From contig NC_010168.1 in the NCBI RefSeq assembly GCF_000018885.1, positions 868,001 through 932,000 on the forward strand: DNA of 64,000 nt, written 5' to 3'. The stretch comes from Renibacterium salmoninarum ATCC 33209. GTDB taxonomy: Bacteria > Actinomycetota > Actinomycetes > Actinomycetales > Micrococcaceae. The notes below the pieces were generated by a model that saw only the letters and a list, made by a program, of their open reading frames with translations, did no database searches and was not told the DNA's origin. Positions 1 to 8,783 of this stretch are shown here, piece by piece; the stretch's first letter is position 1, and each line of letters opens with the position of its first letter. The position numbers and the translations under genes are program-made.

Positions 1-506
1 GGGTGGTCGATGGCGAGCATCTCGGTTTCTTGGGCAGCCCAGAGCTCCCAACACGGTGCGTAGGTTTCGCCGTCGCGCGACAGCGCTCTTTTCTTGCGAA
101 CGTCGTCGGGGGCATCGACCCAAATCGCCACGTCAAGTAATGCTCGCGCGGCCGATTGCGCGGCACCAACTCCTTCCACAATCACGATTTCTGCGGCGTT
201 AGTGAGCCTAGTTTCGCCGTCGAAATGGGCAGCCCAATCCCAGCTGGTCCACTGTGCATCGCGGCCAGCTGCGAGCGGCGTCAGCACAGTCTGCAAGTAG
301 CGCTCGACGCCAGTCGCCAGGCCATTCCAACCTGGATAAATATCCTCTAAATGAAAGAGCGAGACTTTTCGATGCTCACGGAGCAATGAGGCGAGTTCCC
401 CGGCGAGTGACGTCTTGCCGCTGCCAGATCGACCATCAATACCGATGATTACCGGCCGCGGCGAACTGCCTAGTTGAGATGGTTCCGTTGGTACAGGTTC
501 AGACAT
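1..506 (-). CDS. P-loop nucleoside/uridine kinase-like ATPase, 3' end outside window
   Basis: Reading from ATG 506..504 leftward, the frame stays open to the window edge, giving about 168 residues. Near residue 25 there is a Walker A motif, GRSGSGKT, preceded by VIIGID. A later VIVEGVG strand and WVDAPDDVRKKRALSRDG resemble the Walker B and arginine-rich lid of uridine kinase-like phosphotransferases. The substrate cannot be set from the sequence. The start overlaps the end of the upstream phosphatase gene by 8 bases, so the two are probably co-transcribed. The C-terminus lies beyond the window, so integrity is unknown. Confidence 0.75.
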   Translation of the reverse strand, partial: MSEPVPTEPSQLGSSPRPVIIGIDGRSGSGKTSLAGELASLLREHRKVSLFHLEDIYPGWNGLATGVERYLQTVLTPLAAGRDAQWTSWDWAAHFDGETRLTNAAEIVIVEGVGAAQSAARALLDVAIWVDAPDDVRKKRALSRDGETYAPCWELWAAQETEMLAIDH

Positions 507-1029
507 GGTGCCGCGGATCGGCGGCACCGAGATGCTCAAGTACCCCAGGAATTACCGCGTCAATGAGTCGGTAGGCTTCTTCAAAGTCCTCGATGCCGCC
601 ATACCAGGGGTCGGCAATACCCAGTTCACCCGGCTCGGCAGCCGGATCAAATTCGCGTAATAACCGGACTTTCGCTCGGGTTGCTGCACTTGGTGCATGC
701 TCGCGTAGCCAGTCGAAATGATCGGTATCCATGGCCAAAATCAAATCGTTTTCCACGAAATCGTGTGAGCTAATTTGCCGTGCGTGATGAACCTTGTTGC
801 CGTCGTCAAAACTTGCGCCGTGGTCGATGCCGTCCGCGAGGCCATGGCTGATCAGCACGGAGGCCGCCCTCGGATCAATTGGGTTGCCCTGTTCCCAGGA
901 GGTGGTGCCGGCAGAGTCGACGACGATGTCTGCCGTGCTGCCAACGGCATGGCGCAACATAAGCTCCGCCATCGGAGAACGGCAGATGTTTCCGGTGCAC
1001 ACGGTGATGATCCGGTACGTCTGGGTCAT
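499..1029 (-). CDS. Low-molecular-weight protein-tyrosine phosphatase
   Basis: 176 aa, the normal family length. The N-terminal P-loop CTGNICRSPMAE carries the catalytic Cys and Arg of the CX5R(S/T) signature. The C-terminal DPWYGG supplies the general-acid Asp. The family dephosphorylates phosphotyrosine on proteins, often autokinases or exopolysaccharide regulators; the target here is not known. Translation starts at ATG 1029. The promoter region is short because IS copy 1 begins only about 50 bp upstream (1078), so native transcription may be disturbed or now driven from the element. Confidence 0.92.
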   Translation of the reverse strand: MTQTYRIITVCTGNICRSPMAELMLRHAVGSTADIVVDSAGTTSWEQGNPIDPRAASVLISHGLADGIDHGASFDDGNKVHHARQISSHDFVENDLILAMDTDHFDWLREHAPSAATRAKVRLLREFDPAAEPGELGIADPWYGGIEDFEEAYRLIDAVIPGVLEHLGAADPRHHV

Positions 1030-1107
1030 GTTTTCAGCTTACCCAGAACTGTGCGGCAGATGCTGGGCAACGGAGAGTTAATCGCTCCGGTGTGTCCGGA
1101 GGGTTTC

Positions 1108-1998
1108 TCAGACGATGAGCCTGTCGGCGGCTGCCGTGCTCTGGTAGTGATTGTAGTAGTGGTTTTCTAGCTCTACTGGTGGGATGTCTCCGCAGTACTG
1201 GTAGAGCCTTCGGTGGTTGTACCAATCGGCCCATTCAGCGGTGCCGATTTCGACTTCTTCTAGAGTCCGCCAGGGCTTGCCGGGTTTGATCAGCTCGGTC
1301 TTATAAAGCCCGTTGATGGTTTCCGCCAAGGCGTTGTCGTAACTATCACCCACAGAACCGATCGAGGGGCGGATACCGGCCTGGGCCAGGCGTTAGGTGA
1401 AGGCCAAGGAGGCGTATTGAGCCCCGGCATCGTGATGATGAATCACCCCGGAAATCTCAGCCCCGGCCCGTTCACGACTCCAGATTGCCTGATTAACTGC
1501 GTTGAGCACTAGCACGGTGTTCATAGAAGCACTCGCTGACCAGCCCAGGATCCTCCGAGAGTAAGCATCGATCACGAAGGCAACATAGACCCACCCGGAC
1601 CAGGTCGAAACATAGGTGAAATCATCTACCCATAGCCGATCCGGTGCCGTTGGTGTGAAATCACGGCGGACCAAGTCCTTCGCTCGGGCCGCCTTCGAGT
1701 CTTTGATCGTGGTGCGTTTGACCTTGCCACGGACCGCACCCTGTATGCCAAGTAACCCCATGAGCCGTTCTACCGTGCACCTGGCCACCGGCACACCTTC
1801 ACGGTTCATCGCCAACCAGACTTTCCTGGTGCCGTAAACCCCGTAATTAGCGGCATACACCTTCTGGATCACGGGCTTGAGCACCTCATCACGTTGTTCT
1901 CGGTGAGATCGTGTTTTATCCACCCATTCGTAGTACGTGGACGGGGTGGTCTTCACCCCGTCCCAGTAAGCACCTGGCAGATCGACTCGACACCCCAC
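1108..1998 (-). pseudogene. IS994-like orfB (DDE transposase), nonsense-mutated
   Basis: Same 296-codon frame as the intact orfB of copies 2 and 3, but codon GAA of YASLAFTERLAQ has become TAA (1393..1395). This separates the first two catalytic acids (WVDDFTY, HHHDAGAQY) from the third (the Glu in DNALAETINGLYKTE). The remaining pieces are nearly identical to copies 2 and 3, so the change is recent. This copy cannot make a complete transposase but could be mobilised in trans if its mutated end is tolerated. Confidence 0.92.
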
Positions 1999-2007
1999 CG
2001 CAATCCA

Positions 2008-2373
2008 TTATTCTCGCGGTGACCGGCATGGTCCTTGATGTATTTCACGATCAGTGTTGTGGCGGTCGAGTTCGACCGCGAAAAAAGCTGAAGCACTCCG
2101 AAGGATCGCGTTCGCCCGTTTCAGCTCAGCGTTCTCACGCCGTAACCGTTTCAGCTCGGCCGATTCCGTGCTCGTTGTTCCAGTTCTAGTACCAACATCG
2201 ATCTCGGCTTGCCGGACCCATTTACGCACCGTTTCCGGCACACCCACACCCAAAAGCTGGGCAACTTTTTGCATCGCCGCCCACTCCGAAGATGCACCCT
2301 CCATCTCCGCCACCATGCGCACCGTATGATCCTTCAACTCCTGCGGATACCGTGTCGTAGTTTTCCCTGCCAT
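2008..2373 (-). CDS. IS994-like orfA, helix-turn-helix transposase subunit
   Basis: 121 aa; identical in sequence to orfA of copy 2. The N-terminal half has the IS3-type HTH (PQELKDHTVRMV through VPETVRKWVRQAE). The C-terminal half has the leucine-zipper-like ELKRLRRENAELKRANAILR expected of OrfA. It binds the IS ends. The frame closes with TAA three codons before the annotated orfB start. Confidence 0.9.
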   Translation of the reverse strand: MAGKTTTRYPQELKDHTVRMVAEMEGASSEWAAMQKVAQLLGVGVPETVRKWVRQAEIDVGTRTGTTSTESAELKRLRRENAELKRANAILRSASAFFAVELDRHNTDREIHQGPCRSPRE

Positions 2374-2423
2374 GTCCTGATCCTCTCAAACAAGAAAGTC
2401 TCCGGACACACCGGGGCGATTCA

Positions 2424-2696
2424 TGGCTCAAGGGTGATTGGAACTTGTCCGGACAATACATCACACCGACCGGAGCAAGCGCGCAGATCAAGTTTAACTA
2501 TCACGCGAAGAACGTCTACATTGTGGTCGCTGGTGAGGGAAACATCACAGTGACGGACAACGGTTCAAGCAAACAGGTCAAAGTGAGTGGTACACCGACG
2601 TTGTATCCGATTTAGCAGAAAGACTCGCTAAGTTCTGGCGATCTCACGGTGGATCTGCCGCAAGGAATCCAAGCCTACTCATTCACCTACGGATAA
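2424..2696 (+). pseudogene. dipZ: Remnant: C-terminal domain of a DipZ/CcdA-thioredoxin fusion protein
   Basis: Directly after the IS end an open frame reads WLKGDWNLSGQYITPTG, then KFNYHAKNVYIVVAGEG, then, after a one-base shift in an A run near 2580, VSGTPTLYPI, an in-frame TAG (2614), and finally LPQGIQAYSFTYG before TAA at 2694. This matches the extreme C-terminal carbohydrate-binding-like domain of DipZ-type cytochrome c biogenesis/thioredoxin proteins. The membrane and thioredoxin parts are absent from the window. It has no start, one frameshift and one stop, so it is a dead fragment. Confidence 0.75.
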
Positions 2697-2802
2697 ATCT
2701 CGCGGAAAACTTGCTGGATGGATGCTGAGAATATCGCCAGTATCCATCCAGCGGGCACGCACGAACTATTGAGGTAAGCCAATAGTGAGCTAGCGTGGAA
2801 GG

Positions 2803-3605
2803 ATGAAGTTGAAGCAGATGGTCGGAAAACGCTTGGTACGCCAACGCGTTACGCCGACCATTGTGCTGCTGACGATTCTGACAACTGCAATGACCGCCTG
2901 TGGGGTTGATGCATTGGGCAGCAGTACTGAAGGCACTGCGATCACCCTGAAACCCAGTAGCAGCGCGGCTACGCAGGGACCGTGCTGGGCGGACCGGCAA
3001 CGAGCGCTACAGCCGGCAGAACTATATTTGGTTATCGGAGAATCAATCAGTACCGGATACCAAACCTCAGTTGAAGACTCTTGGCCCAACCTACTAGTAC
3101 AAGATTTTGATCGGGTTGGTGAGCCCGTCACGGTAATAAACGCAGCCGAAAACGGTGCAGGGTATTTGGTTCCTGGCGCAGAAGGCAGGACGTTTGACGA
3201 GCAAGCGAAAGCGTCTGTTACCTCTGAAACAGCGGTTGTTGTGGTTTACGGCTCTGAAAATGACATTGGCGAAGACCTGTCAAAGATCAGCGACAAGGTC
3301 CAGTTGACTGCCGCTAACCTGCGGGAACAAGCGCCGGACGCAAAACTGGTTTTTGTTGGTCCGGCCTCCTACGACGCTGAAGTAGATCCCGAACTTCTGG
3401 CTATTCGCGATCAGATTCAAAGCGGCGCCCAAGAAGCTTCGGTAGAGTTCGTCGATCCGATTAGCGATCAATGGATTATGGGCAAGCGCGATGAGTTAAT
3501 CGGCCCGGATGGAGACCCCCCAGTGTTGAGGGCCATGTCTACCTTTCGCAAAAATTTGAGGCAATCGTAGCGCCAATGCTCAATCTGTCGGCGCCGGTGC
3601 CCTGA
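2803..3605 (+). pseudogene. SGNH-hydrolase-like lipoprotein, frameshifted at the catalytic His
   Basis: The N-terminus is a lipoprotein signal with lipobox-like TTAMTAC followed by G. The domain begins LYLVIGESIS, where GES is the block I serine position, and contains VVVYGSENDIG (block III-like). Near the end the frame reads GPDGDPPVLRAM and stops at 3570. Reading one base off from about 3520 gives SVEGHVYLSQKFEAIVAPM and a stop at 3603-3605, which restores the usual GDHPSxxGH block V and C-terminal helix. One base is therefore missing in a C run exactly where the catalytic His codon should be. A good ribosome site (ggaagg) precedes ATG 2803. Confidence 0.8.
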
Positions 3606-3648
3606 CGCGCCATCGTGGAGCTTACCCGTAGGGTGAAACGGCTAGATT

Positions 3649-4471
3649 TCAGAATTCGACTAGCAGGCACGGTCCGCCAGCAGGCAAACCGGCGTCAATG
3701 ACGGTGACCAGGCCATCGGCATAATGTTTGGCCCCGGTGTTTTCTGCAGCTTCTTTTCCTTCGGATTCGCCAATGACACTGTGCCCGTGCATGATCCGAC
3801 GACCACCAAATTGCTGCAACATTCCGTTGGCAGCAGCTGGCCCCGCATCTTCACGGAAGTCGTATCGACGAGTCAGATCTGACCAAAGTTGCCACAGCTC
3901 GGTTGGCTCATTCGACCGCAAAACTTGGCCGACACGTTGATTAACTTGCGCTACAGTCTGGCCCCATTGGCGATATCCGACGACATCGGAGTGCAGGAGG
4001 AGGTGCTCAGCTACTAAGGCCATAGCCGGCCGTCTAACTAGCCAATCGATATGGTGATCGGAAAGTTGCCATTGATTGATCGGAGCTCTGGCCCTGGTTG
4101 CGCGCCCAGGAGGCCTCGAAGGACCGCTCGCCGAGCGCAGTGAGAATTGGTGTTGCGCCAAAACGGTGCATGCCCAAAGCAAGAACTTCATGATTACCAA
4201 GAAGCGCTTGGACCTCGCCGCCGCTGGCTTGCGCTTCATCCGAGAGACGCATCAGGAGATCGACGACGCCGACGCCGTCGGGACCGCGATCGAAATAATC
4301 ACCTAGGCACCAAAGCTGCTGGTTCCCGCCACTCCATCGCGCCGCGGAATCAACCAGACCGGCTTCGTGGAGTGCTTCGAGGAACTCGTTGAGATGTCCA
4401 TGAATATCGCTGACCGCGAATCGGATGGGTGTTCTGGCCGCCCCAGCAACAAGCAGGCTTCTGTCAATCAT
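3649..4471 (-). pseudogene. PPP-family metallophosphoesterase, frameshifted
   Basis: From ATG 4471 (ribosome site aaggac upstream) the first frame shows the metal-binding blocks SDIHGH, GDYFDRG and LLGNHE. Around 4085-4100 the frame is lost. The continuation APINQWQLSDHHIDWL to RRIMHGHSVIG, with the last histidine block, is in another frame ending at 3649. Together they make one calcineurin-like phosphatase of the bacterial serine/threonine phosphatase/ApaH type. The substrate cannot be told. The longer first frame running up to 4531 overlaps the tRNA and is not the real start. Confidence 0.85.
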
Positions 4472-4504
4472 GAGGTCCTTGCCTAATTTGTGAGGCAGTG
4501 GTTG

Positions 4505-4586
4505 TGCGCGAGGCGGGACTCGAACCCGCACGTCCTAAGACACCAGAACCTAAATCTGGCGTGTATACCAATTTCACCACTCGCGC
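4505..4586 (-). tRNA. tRNA-Leu (anticodon UAG)
   Basis: Minus strand: acceptor GCGCGAG pairs with CTCGCGC, discriminator A at 4505. The D arm contains TGGTGAAATTGGTA, the anticodon stem CCAGA/TCTGG encloses TTTAGGT with anticodon TAG, there is a long variable arm (class II), and the T arm reads GCGGGTTCGAGTCCCGC. No CCA is encoded. Confidence 0.95.
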
Positions 4587-4613
4587 CGTAAGTGTCGGCT
4601 AACCGACCGCCAT

Positions 4614-5087
4614 CTAGTCTAGCCCGAGATCGCGTCGAAGTTTTGCAACATGCCCCGTGGTGCGAACATTGTATTGCGCCAAGAGCACAATTCCAGCCTC
4701 GTCAAGCACGAAAGTTGACCGAATTAGACCTTGATAGGTGCGACCATAGTTCTTTTTTTCGCCCCAAACCCCATAGGCCTCGGCCACCGAATGATCCGGG
4801 TCGGCGAGGAGGGTGAAATTTAGTGACTCGGCTTCGGTGAACTTAGATAAGGCGCTAACTTCATCAGGTGAAATTCCTACAACGGCGTATCCTGCTGCAG
4901 CAAGTGAACTCAGATTATCGCGGAAATCGCAGGCTTCTTTGGTGCATCCCGGGGTGGATGCAGCAGGGTAAAAATAAAGCACCGTTTTGTGGCCGGCGAA
5001 GCTCTTGAGCGAATGGCTCTGTCCGTTCGCATCGGTGAGGTTGAAAGCCGGAGCGGCATCTCCGGAATTGAGACGTGGTGTAGTCAT
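4614..5087 (-). CDS. bcp: Thioredoxin-dependent thiol peroxidase (peroxiredoxin Bcp)
   Basis: 157 aa from ATG 5087, chosen because gaaggag lies just upstream; a start at 5141 is less likely. The family motif YPAASTPGCTKEACDFRD carries the peroxidatic Cys and, five residues later, the resolving Cys. It reduces hydrogen and organic peroxides in the cytoplasm using thioredoxin. The divergent marR-type regulator next door is broken. The tRNA-Leu lies immediately downstream. Confidence 0.95.
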   Translation of the reverse strand: MTTPRLNSGDAAPAFNLTDANGQSHSLKSFAGHKTVLYFYPAASTPGCTKEACDFRDNLSSLAAAGYAVVGISPDEVSALSKFTEAESLNFTLLADPDHSVAEAYGVWGEKKNYGRTYQGLIRSTFVLDEAGIVLLAQYNVRTTGHVAKLRRDLGLD

Positions 5088-5162
5088 AACAGACTCCTTC
5101 GAGCGAAGCGGTTGATTGAACTTCAGCATATCGTGAGACAAGATAGTAAGTAGCCTTATCTT

Positions 5163-5641
5163 ATGTTGGTTTCAACTGTCAATTTGAGGGCTATGCTTTC
5201 CTCATGCCAGACACGGACCGGTGGCCAACTGCTGACCACGGCTGCGCGGCTTGTAGAGCACGATTGGAATGAGAGATTAGCCAGCATTGGTGTGACCCAT
5301 GCTGGGATAATTGCCCTTGACGTGCTCGCTTCCCGAGGTCCAATGTCGCAGGCAAAGCTTGCCTCTTGGGCAAGAGTCCAAGCGCAGACCATGGGTAAAA
5401 CTTTAAGCCGGCTTGAACTTCGTGGCCATATCCAACGAATTCGGAGTACCGAAGACCGCCGGAGCCAATTGGTTTCATTAACTGCTGAGGGTCAAAGGTT
5501 CTGGGGCAAGCGCAAGAAATGGAATGTGGCTTGCTGGACGACACCGGTATGGACGATGCTGACCTGCGAGATATGTTGCGTCAGATCATCACCAATTTGG
5601 GTAAATCTCAACTACCGAATGCCGACTCAGTTCGCTCATGA
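5163..5641 (+). pseudogene. MarR-family transcriptional regulator, frameshifted
   Basis: The winged-helix region is readable (GVTHAGIIALDVLASRGPMSQ, QAQTMGKTLSRLELRGHIQR, STEDRRSQLVSLTAEGQ). After FWG near 5505 the frame is lost. Shifting one base gives QAQEMECGLLDDTGMDDADL, then RDMLRQIITNLG and a natural stop at 5639-5641. The start is also unclear: MPDTDRW in another frame at about 5204 resembles a normal N-terminus, so a second small deletion near 5220 is possible. It is divergent from bcp, a usual place for an oxidative-stress MarR. Confidence 0.75.
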
Positions 5642-5672
5642 GCCAGAATTCGCTAGCTGACCCAGCGGCCAG

Positions 5673-6668
5673 CTAGCTCAGAAGGGCCTCAACAACCTTC
5701 TGTACACCAAATGCTTCTTCGAAGCTGGCTAGATTGGGTCGTTCAGCTCCCCGAATTGCAGCTGCGAAAAGTGAGAGTCGAGTATCCTCGCCACCTCGAT
5801 TGGCGGGAAGCTCAACTGGTTGCCAGCCGTTACCTTGGTGCTGAGACAACTTTCCGCAGTCCTTGAGGAGATACGAGCGCTCGGTTCCCCATAGATACCA
5901 TTCGTAATTCTCATGGCTTGCGGCACCCGCCGAGGCATGAATCTGCACCGGAACGTCGTCGGCAGTCAGCAACGCCGAAAGCCAAATTTCGGATCCGCCA
6001 TCGTCGGGAAAGCGGACGTCGTGGGCTTTAACATCCAGAGTGCCCAGCATGCGTTGTGTCAAATAGATGAAATGGGAGAGTACCTCGCGGATAAAGCCGC
6101 CCTGCTCTCGCTCTGCGAGCCAGCCAGCGTGACTTTGGAATTCGCGGGGCCACTGCGGAAACTGCAGGCGGATTTCGGCGCCGCGCAGCTCGCCAAGTTC
6201 GCCAGCCCGGATGCTTTGTTCCAGGTGGATGATCGAGTTGCGGTCTGAGAGCGCAAAGTTGACGGCGCAGATTTTCCCGGACTCTTTAGCCGCCTCGACC
6301 ATAGCCTGTCCTTGATCGAGTTGAATCGTCAGAGGCTTTTCGCAAAATACATGTTTTCCCTGAGCCAACGCCGCTAGCGTGAGCGTGGCATGTGATTCTG
6401 GTGGCGTAGCGATGTAAACGGCGTCAATCGAGGGGTCAGTGAGCACCTCGTCGGCGCTGGCAACGGTGCGCAACCCCGAGATGAGTGTCGATGCCGAGGC
6501 TCTGGAAGCGGCGTTGGAATCTGCTGCGACGGCAACGTCAAAGTCTGCGTGTCCAATTGTTGCTTCCAAGAGCTTGCTGCCCATCGCGCCAAGGCCAATA
6601 ACGCCCAGTGTCAACTTTGACGTTGCTTCAGTTGCTTGCTCGTCTACGGGGTTGATGTGTGAAGTCAT
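5673..6668 (-). CDS. Gfo/Idh/MocA-family NAD(P)-dependent oxidoreductase
   Basis: 331 aa, full length. The Rossmann motif GVIGLGAMGSKL is near residue 22, followed by the family signature HVFCEKPLTIQLDQGQAMV with the conserved EKP. The C-terminal substrate domain (GWLAEREQGGFIREVLSHFI) is intact. Members oxidise or reduce sugars, inositols or related compounds; the substrate cannot be inferred. aaggatc precedes ATG 6668. Confidence 0.88.
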   Translation of the reverse strand: MTSHINPVDEQATEATSKLTLGVIGLGAMGSKLLEATIGHADFDVAVAADSNAASRASASTLISGLRTVASADEVLTDPSIDAVYIATPPESHATLTLAALAQGKHVFCEKPLTIQLDQGQAMVEAAKESGKICAVNFALSDRNSIIHLEQSIRAGELGELRGAEIRLQFPQWPREFQSHAGWLAEREQGGFIREVLSHFIYLTQRMLGTLDVKAHDVRFPDDGGSEIWLSALLTADDVPVQIHASAGAASHENYEWYLWGTERSYLLKDCGKLSQHQGNGWQPVELPANRGGEDTRLSLFAAAIRGAERPNLASFEEAFGVQKVVEALLS

Positions 6669-6785
6669 ACCGATCCTTATGAAACCGAGGGGAGGATCTA
6701 CGTGGTCGTCGAGATCCGCTGCCTCTCTAGCCTAGTGGGCTGCTGGGCGGGCGACGGTGCTGAGGTCATAAGACGAGGTCATATT

Positions 6786-6821
6786 ACGAAGGGTACCGCC
6801 TTTGCAGACGGCACCCTTCGT
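6786..6821 (-). terminator. Hairpin terminator below the 6869..7633 protease
   Basis: The arms ACGAAGGGT and ACCCTTCGT are complementary, extended by CCG-type pairs around a loop near 6801. It lies 48 bp downstream of the protease stop on the minus strand. The T run is short. Confidence 0.65.
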
Positions 6822-6868
6822 ATTGTTTAGTCCTACTAACTACTGTGTGCTGATGACTCGCGGCGGAG

Positions 6869-7633
6869 TTACTTCGCGACTACGCCACTTACGCTCTTGA
6901 TCCACGAGGCGGATGCCGGAACCGAGGCGTAGAGCACATTGCCTTGCGGATCTCCGCTATCGCTGTCGTTAACCGGGCCAGAGCAGACGCCTACGACCTT
7001 GCCATTGACGATCAGCGGTCCACCAGAGTCACCGTAGTAAGCCTGACCGGAGTTGCCCTTTTGTGAGATTGCCGGGCCAGGCCAGTGGCTGCTATCCAAA
7101 CCGTTGATCGTGACGCTAGCGGTCTTCAACTTCGACGGCAACGACGTGCCAGAGCCTTGCGCTCCCCAGCCGTAGATATCGCCCGGGTTGCCAGCGGAAG
7201 GATTGCTTGCACCTAGCGGCGCATAGCTGCCCTGGTACGAGGTCTTTAGCTCGATCAGGGCAACATCACCTTGGCTCCACGAAGAAACGCTCTTAGCCGC
7301 GATTGACGTACCGCCACCCAGGCTGGCACTGCCGACTCGCACGGACATCTGCGAGGCCGATTTGCCTTCAACACAGTGCTTAGCAAGTAGCACCCACGTT
7401 GGTGCGATGATCGAGGCCGAGCAATTGAACCGACCGGTGACGTATTGCTGAGTAGCGAAGGGAACCTTGGAGAAATCTGCCGTGGAGCCAGCAATAATCC
7501 GCGGGCTAATTCCACTGGCAGCTTTTACTGCCGGGGCAGGTGCCACAGTAGTGCTGGCGGAAGCAACTGTTGCACCAGTCAATGAAAGCACAGCGACAGT
7601 TCCGAGCGTTGCAATCAATTTAGTGAATTTCAT
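6869..7633 (-). CDS. Secreted trypsin-like serine protease (S1 family)
   Basis: 254 aa. A Sec signal peptide of about 26 residues ends in ASAS, followed by a short propeptide and the activation-type site RIIAGST. The catalytic triad is visible as His in LLAKHC (usually AAHC), Asp in QGDVALIEL and Ser in GDSGGPL. Four Cys could form two disulfides. It is probably an exported, self-contained endopeptidase. The neighbour at 7707..8415 is a paralogue with the same layout, so this is a tandem duplication of which only this copy is intact. Its substrate is unknown; a role in attacking host protein would be inference. Confidence 0.9.
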   Translation of the reverse strand: MKFTKLIATLGTVAVLSLTGATVASASTTVAPAPAVKAASGISPRIIAGSTADFSKVPFATQQYVTGRFNCSASIIAPTWVLLAKHCVEGKSASQMSVRVGSASLGGGTSIAAKSVSSWSQGDVALIELKTSYQGSYAPLGASNPSAGNPGDIYGWGAQGSGTSLPSKLKTASVTINGLDSSHWPGPAISQKGNSGQAYYGDSGGPLIVNGKVVGVCSGPVNDSDSGDPQGNVLYASVPASASWIKSVSGVVAK

Positions 7634-7706
7634 GGAAAGCCTTTCTCCCGAATATTGAATGATTAATATGCAGAAACGGCATCTTTGCCGAATATTTGCA
7701 TGAAAA

Positions 7707-8415
7707 CTACTTTACGATGACGCCACTTACCGATTTAATCCAGTTTGCTGCATTGGGCACTGAGGTGTAGTCCGAACGTGAATTCGGATTATTTCCTTGG
7801 CTATAGCTCGTTGAAGCAACGCCAACAAGTTTGCCACCAACAATCAACGGTCCACCGGAATCACCTTTCCAAGCTTGTCCGTTGATTCCAGTGTGGTAAA
7901 TCGAACGTCCACCATCGTTATCTGATCCGAATCCAGAGATCCGGACGTTAGCAGTTTTCAATTTTAGTGTTTCGCGGCCCCAACCATAGATAGCGCTATT
8001 GCTACCAACACTGGGCTCCGTCGTCCCGAGCGTCGCGTAGGTAGTGTTGTAGGGCTTTGAGAGCTCCACTAACGCAAGATCGCCGTCGGACCAAGTGACA
8101 GTGCGCTTTGAAGTGACGACAGTTCCTTGTCCCAGAGTGCCGCTTCCGACGCGGAAGCTGATCGTTCCGCCACCTACGCAGTGCTTTGCGGTCAGTACCC
8201 AGGTTGCGGAAATGACCGATGACGTGCAGTTGAATTGGCTGTTAGCCAAGAGCTGCGAGGTGAACGGAACCGACGAATAATCTGCAGTGCTGCCGCCTAC
8301 GATGCGCGGTGAGGGTCTGGTCTCCATTGACCGGTGCGGCTGTTGCGGCAGTTGATCCTGCTAACAGCGCCATGCTTGCCACCGCAGTTACGGCAATAGT
8401 TTGGCGAATTTTCAT
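7707..8415 (-). pseudogene. Second secreted trypsin-like protease, frameshifted after signal peptide
   Basis: ATG 8415 with aaggag upstream starts a clear signal peptide (KIRQTIAVTAVASMALL to ATAAPVNGD). One frame over, from about 8320, the mature protease SPRIVGGSTADYSS continues to the stop at 7707 with an intact triad: His in LTAKHC, Asp in DGDLALVEL, Ser in GDSGGPL. A single-base shift in the propeptide therefore separates export signal from enzyme. The catalytic domain itself shows no other damage, so the lesion is recent or could be a phase-variable or sequencing event. Confidence 0.82.
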
Positions 8416-8783
8416 GTTTCTCCTTGATTGGACGGTTGTTTTCAGCTGAGCAATCAATAACAGAACCATTACCTATTTTGTGCAAAATGGAAATGGCGCT
8501 CGAACAATTAGATGGCCTATAGCAATCAAATATCTAATTAATATGTTCGGGTGAATTCAACCCAATCAGTAACGGAAATTCGCGTCAAGGCTTCCAGGCG
8601 TATATCAAGGTAAAAATCAGGGTTCTTTCAGGAAGCGAGCCTAGTTTCTGATGCTTCAATACCTATTAGGTTTGGATTAGTCGGAATAAGCTGGGCGGAG
8701 GGCGTCGTCGATCCCTCGATGATGAAGCTCATTTTTAGCCAAAAATTTAGCCGACGATTTAACCAAAGACGAAGGGGTCGAGG
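8416..8783. other. Intergenic region between divergent genes, no gene seen
   Basis: About 370 bp of AT-rich DNA between the broken protease (leftward) and the PNK-type phosphatase (rightward). It must hold both promoters, but I see no convincing hexamer pair. No ORF with a ribosome site, no long repeat and no RNA gene was recognised. Confidence 0.6.

Larger units (their letters stand above)
1078..2423 (-). mobile_element. IS994-like IS3-family insertion sequence, copy 1
   Basis: 1346 bp with imperfect terminal inverted repeats of the form TGAATCGCYCCGGTGTG; copies 2 and 3 have the same length. The right end reads GATTCA. The left end reads TTAATCGC instead of TGAATCGC, so the terminal TG is mutated. 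orfA and orfB lie on the minus strand. orfB carries a nonsense codon absent from the other copies. No target duplication is visible, and the flanks are unrelated (tyrosine phosphatase upstream region on one side, a dipZ 3' fragment on the other), which suggests recombination or deletion at this copy rather than simple insertion. Confidence 0.93.
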
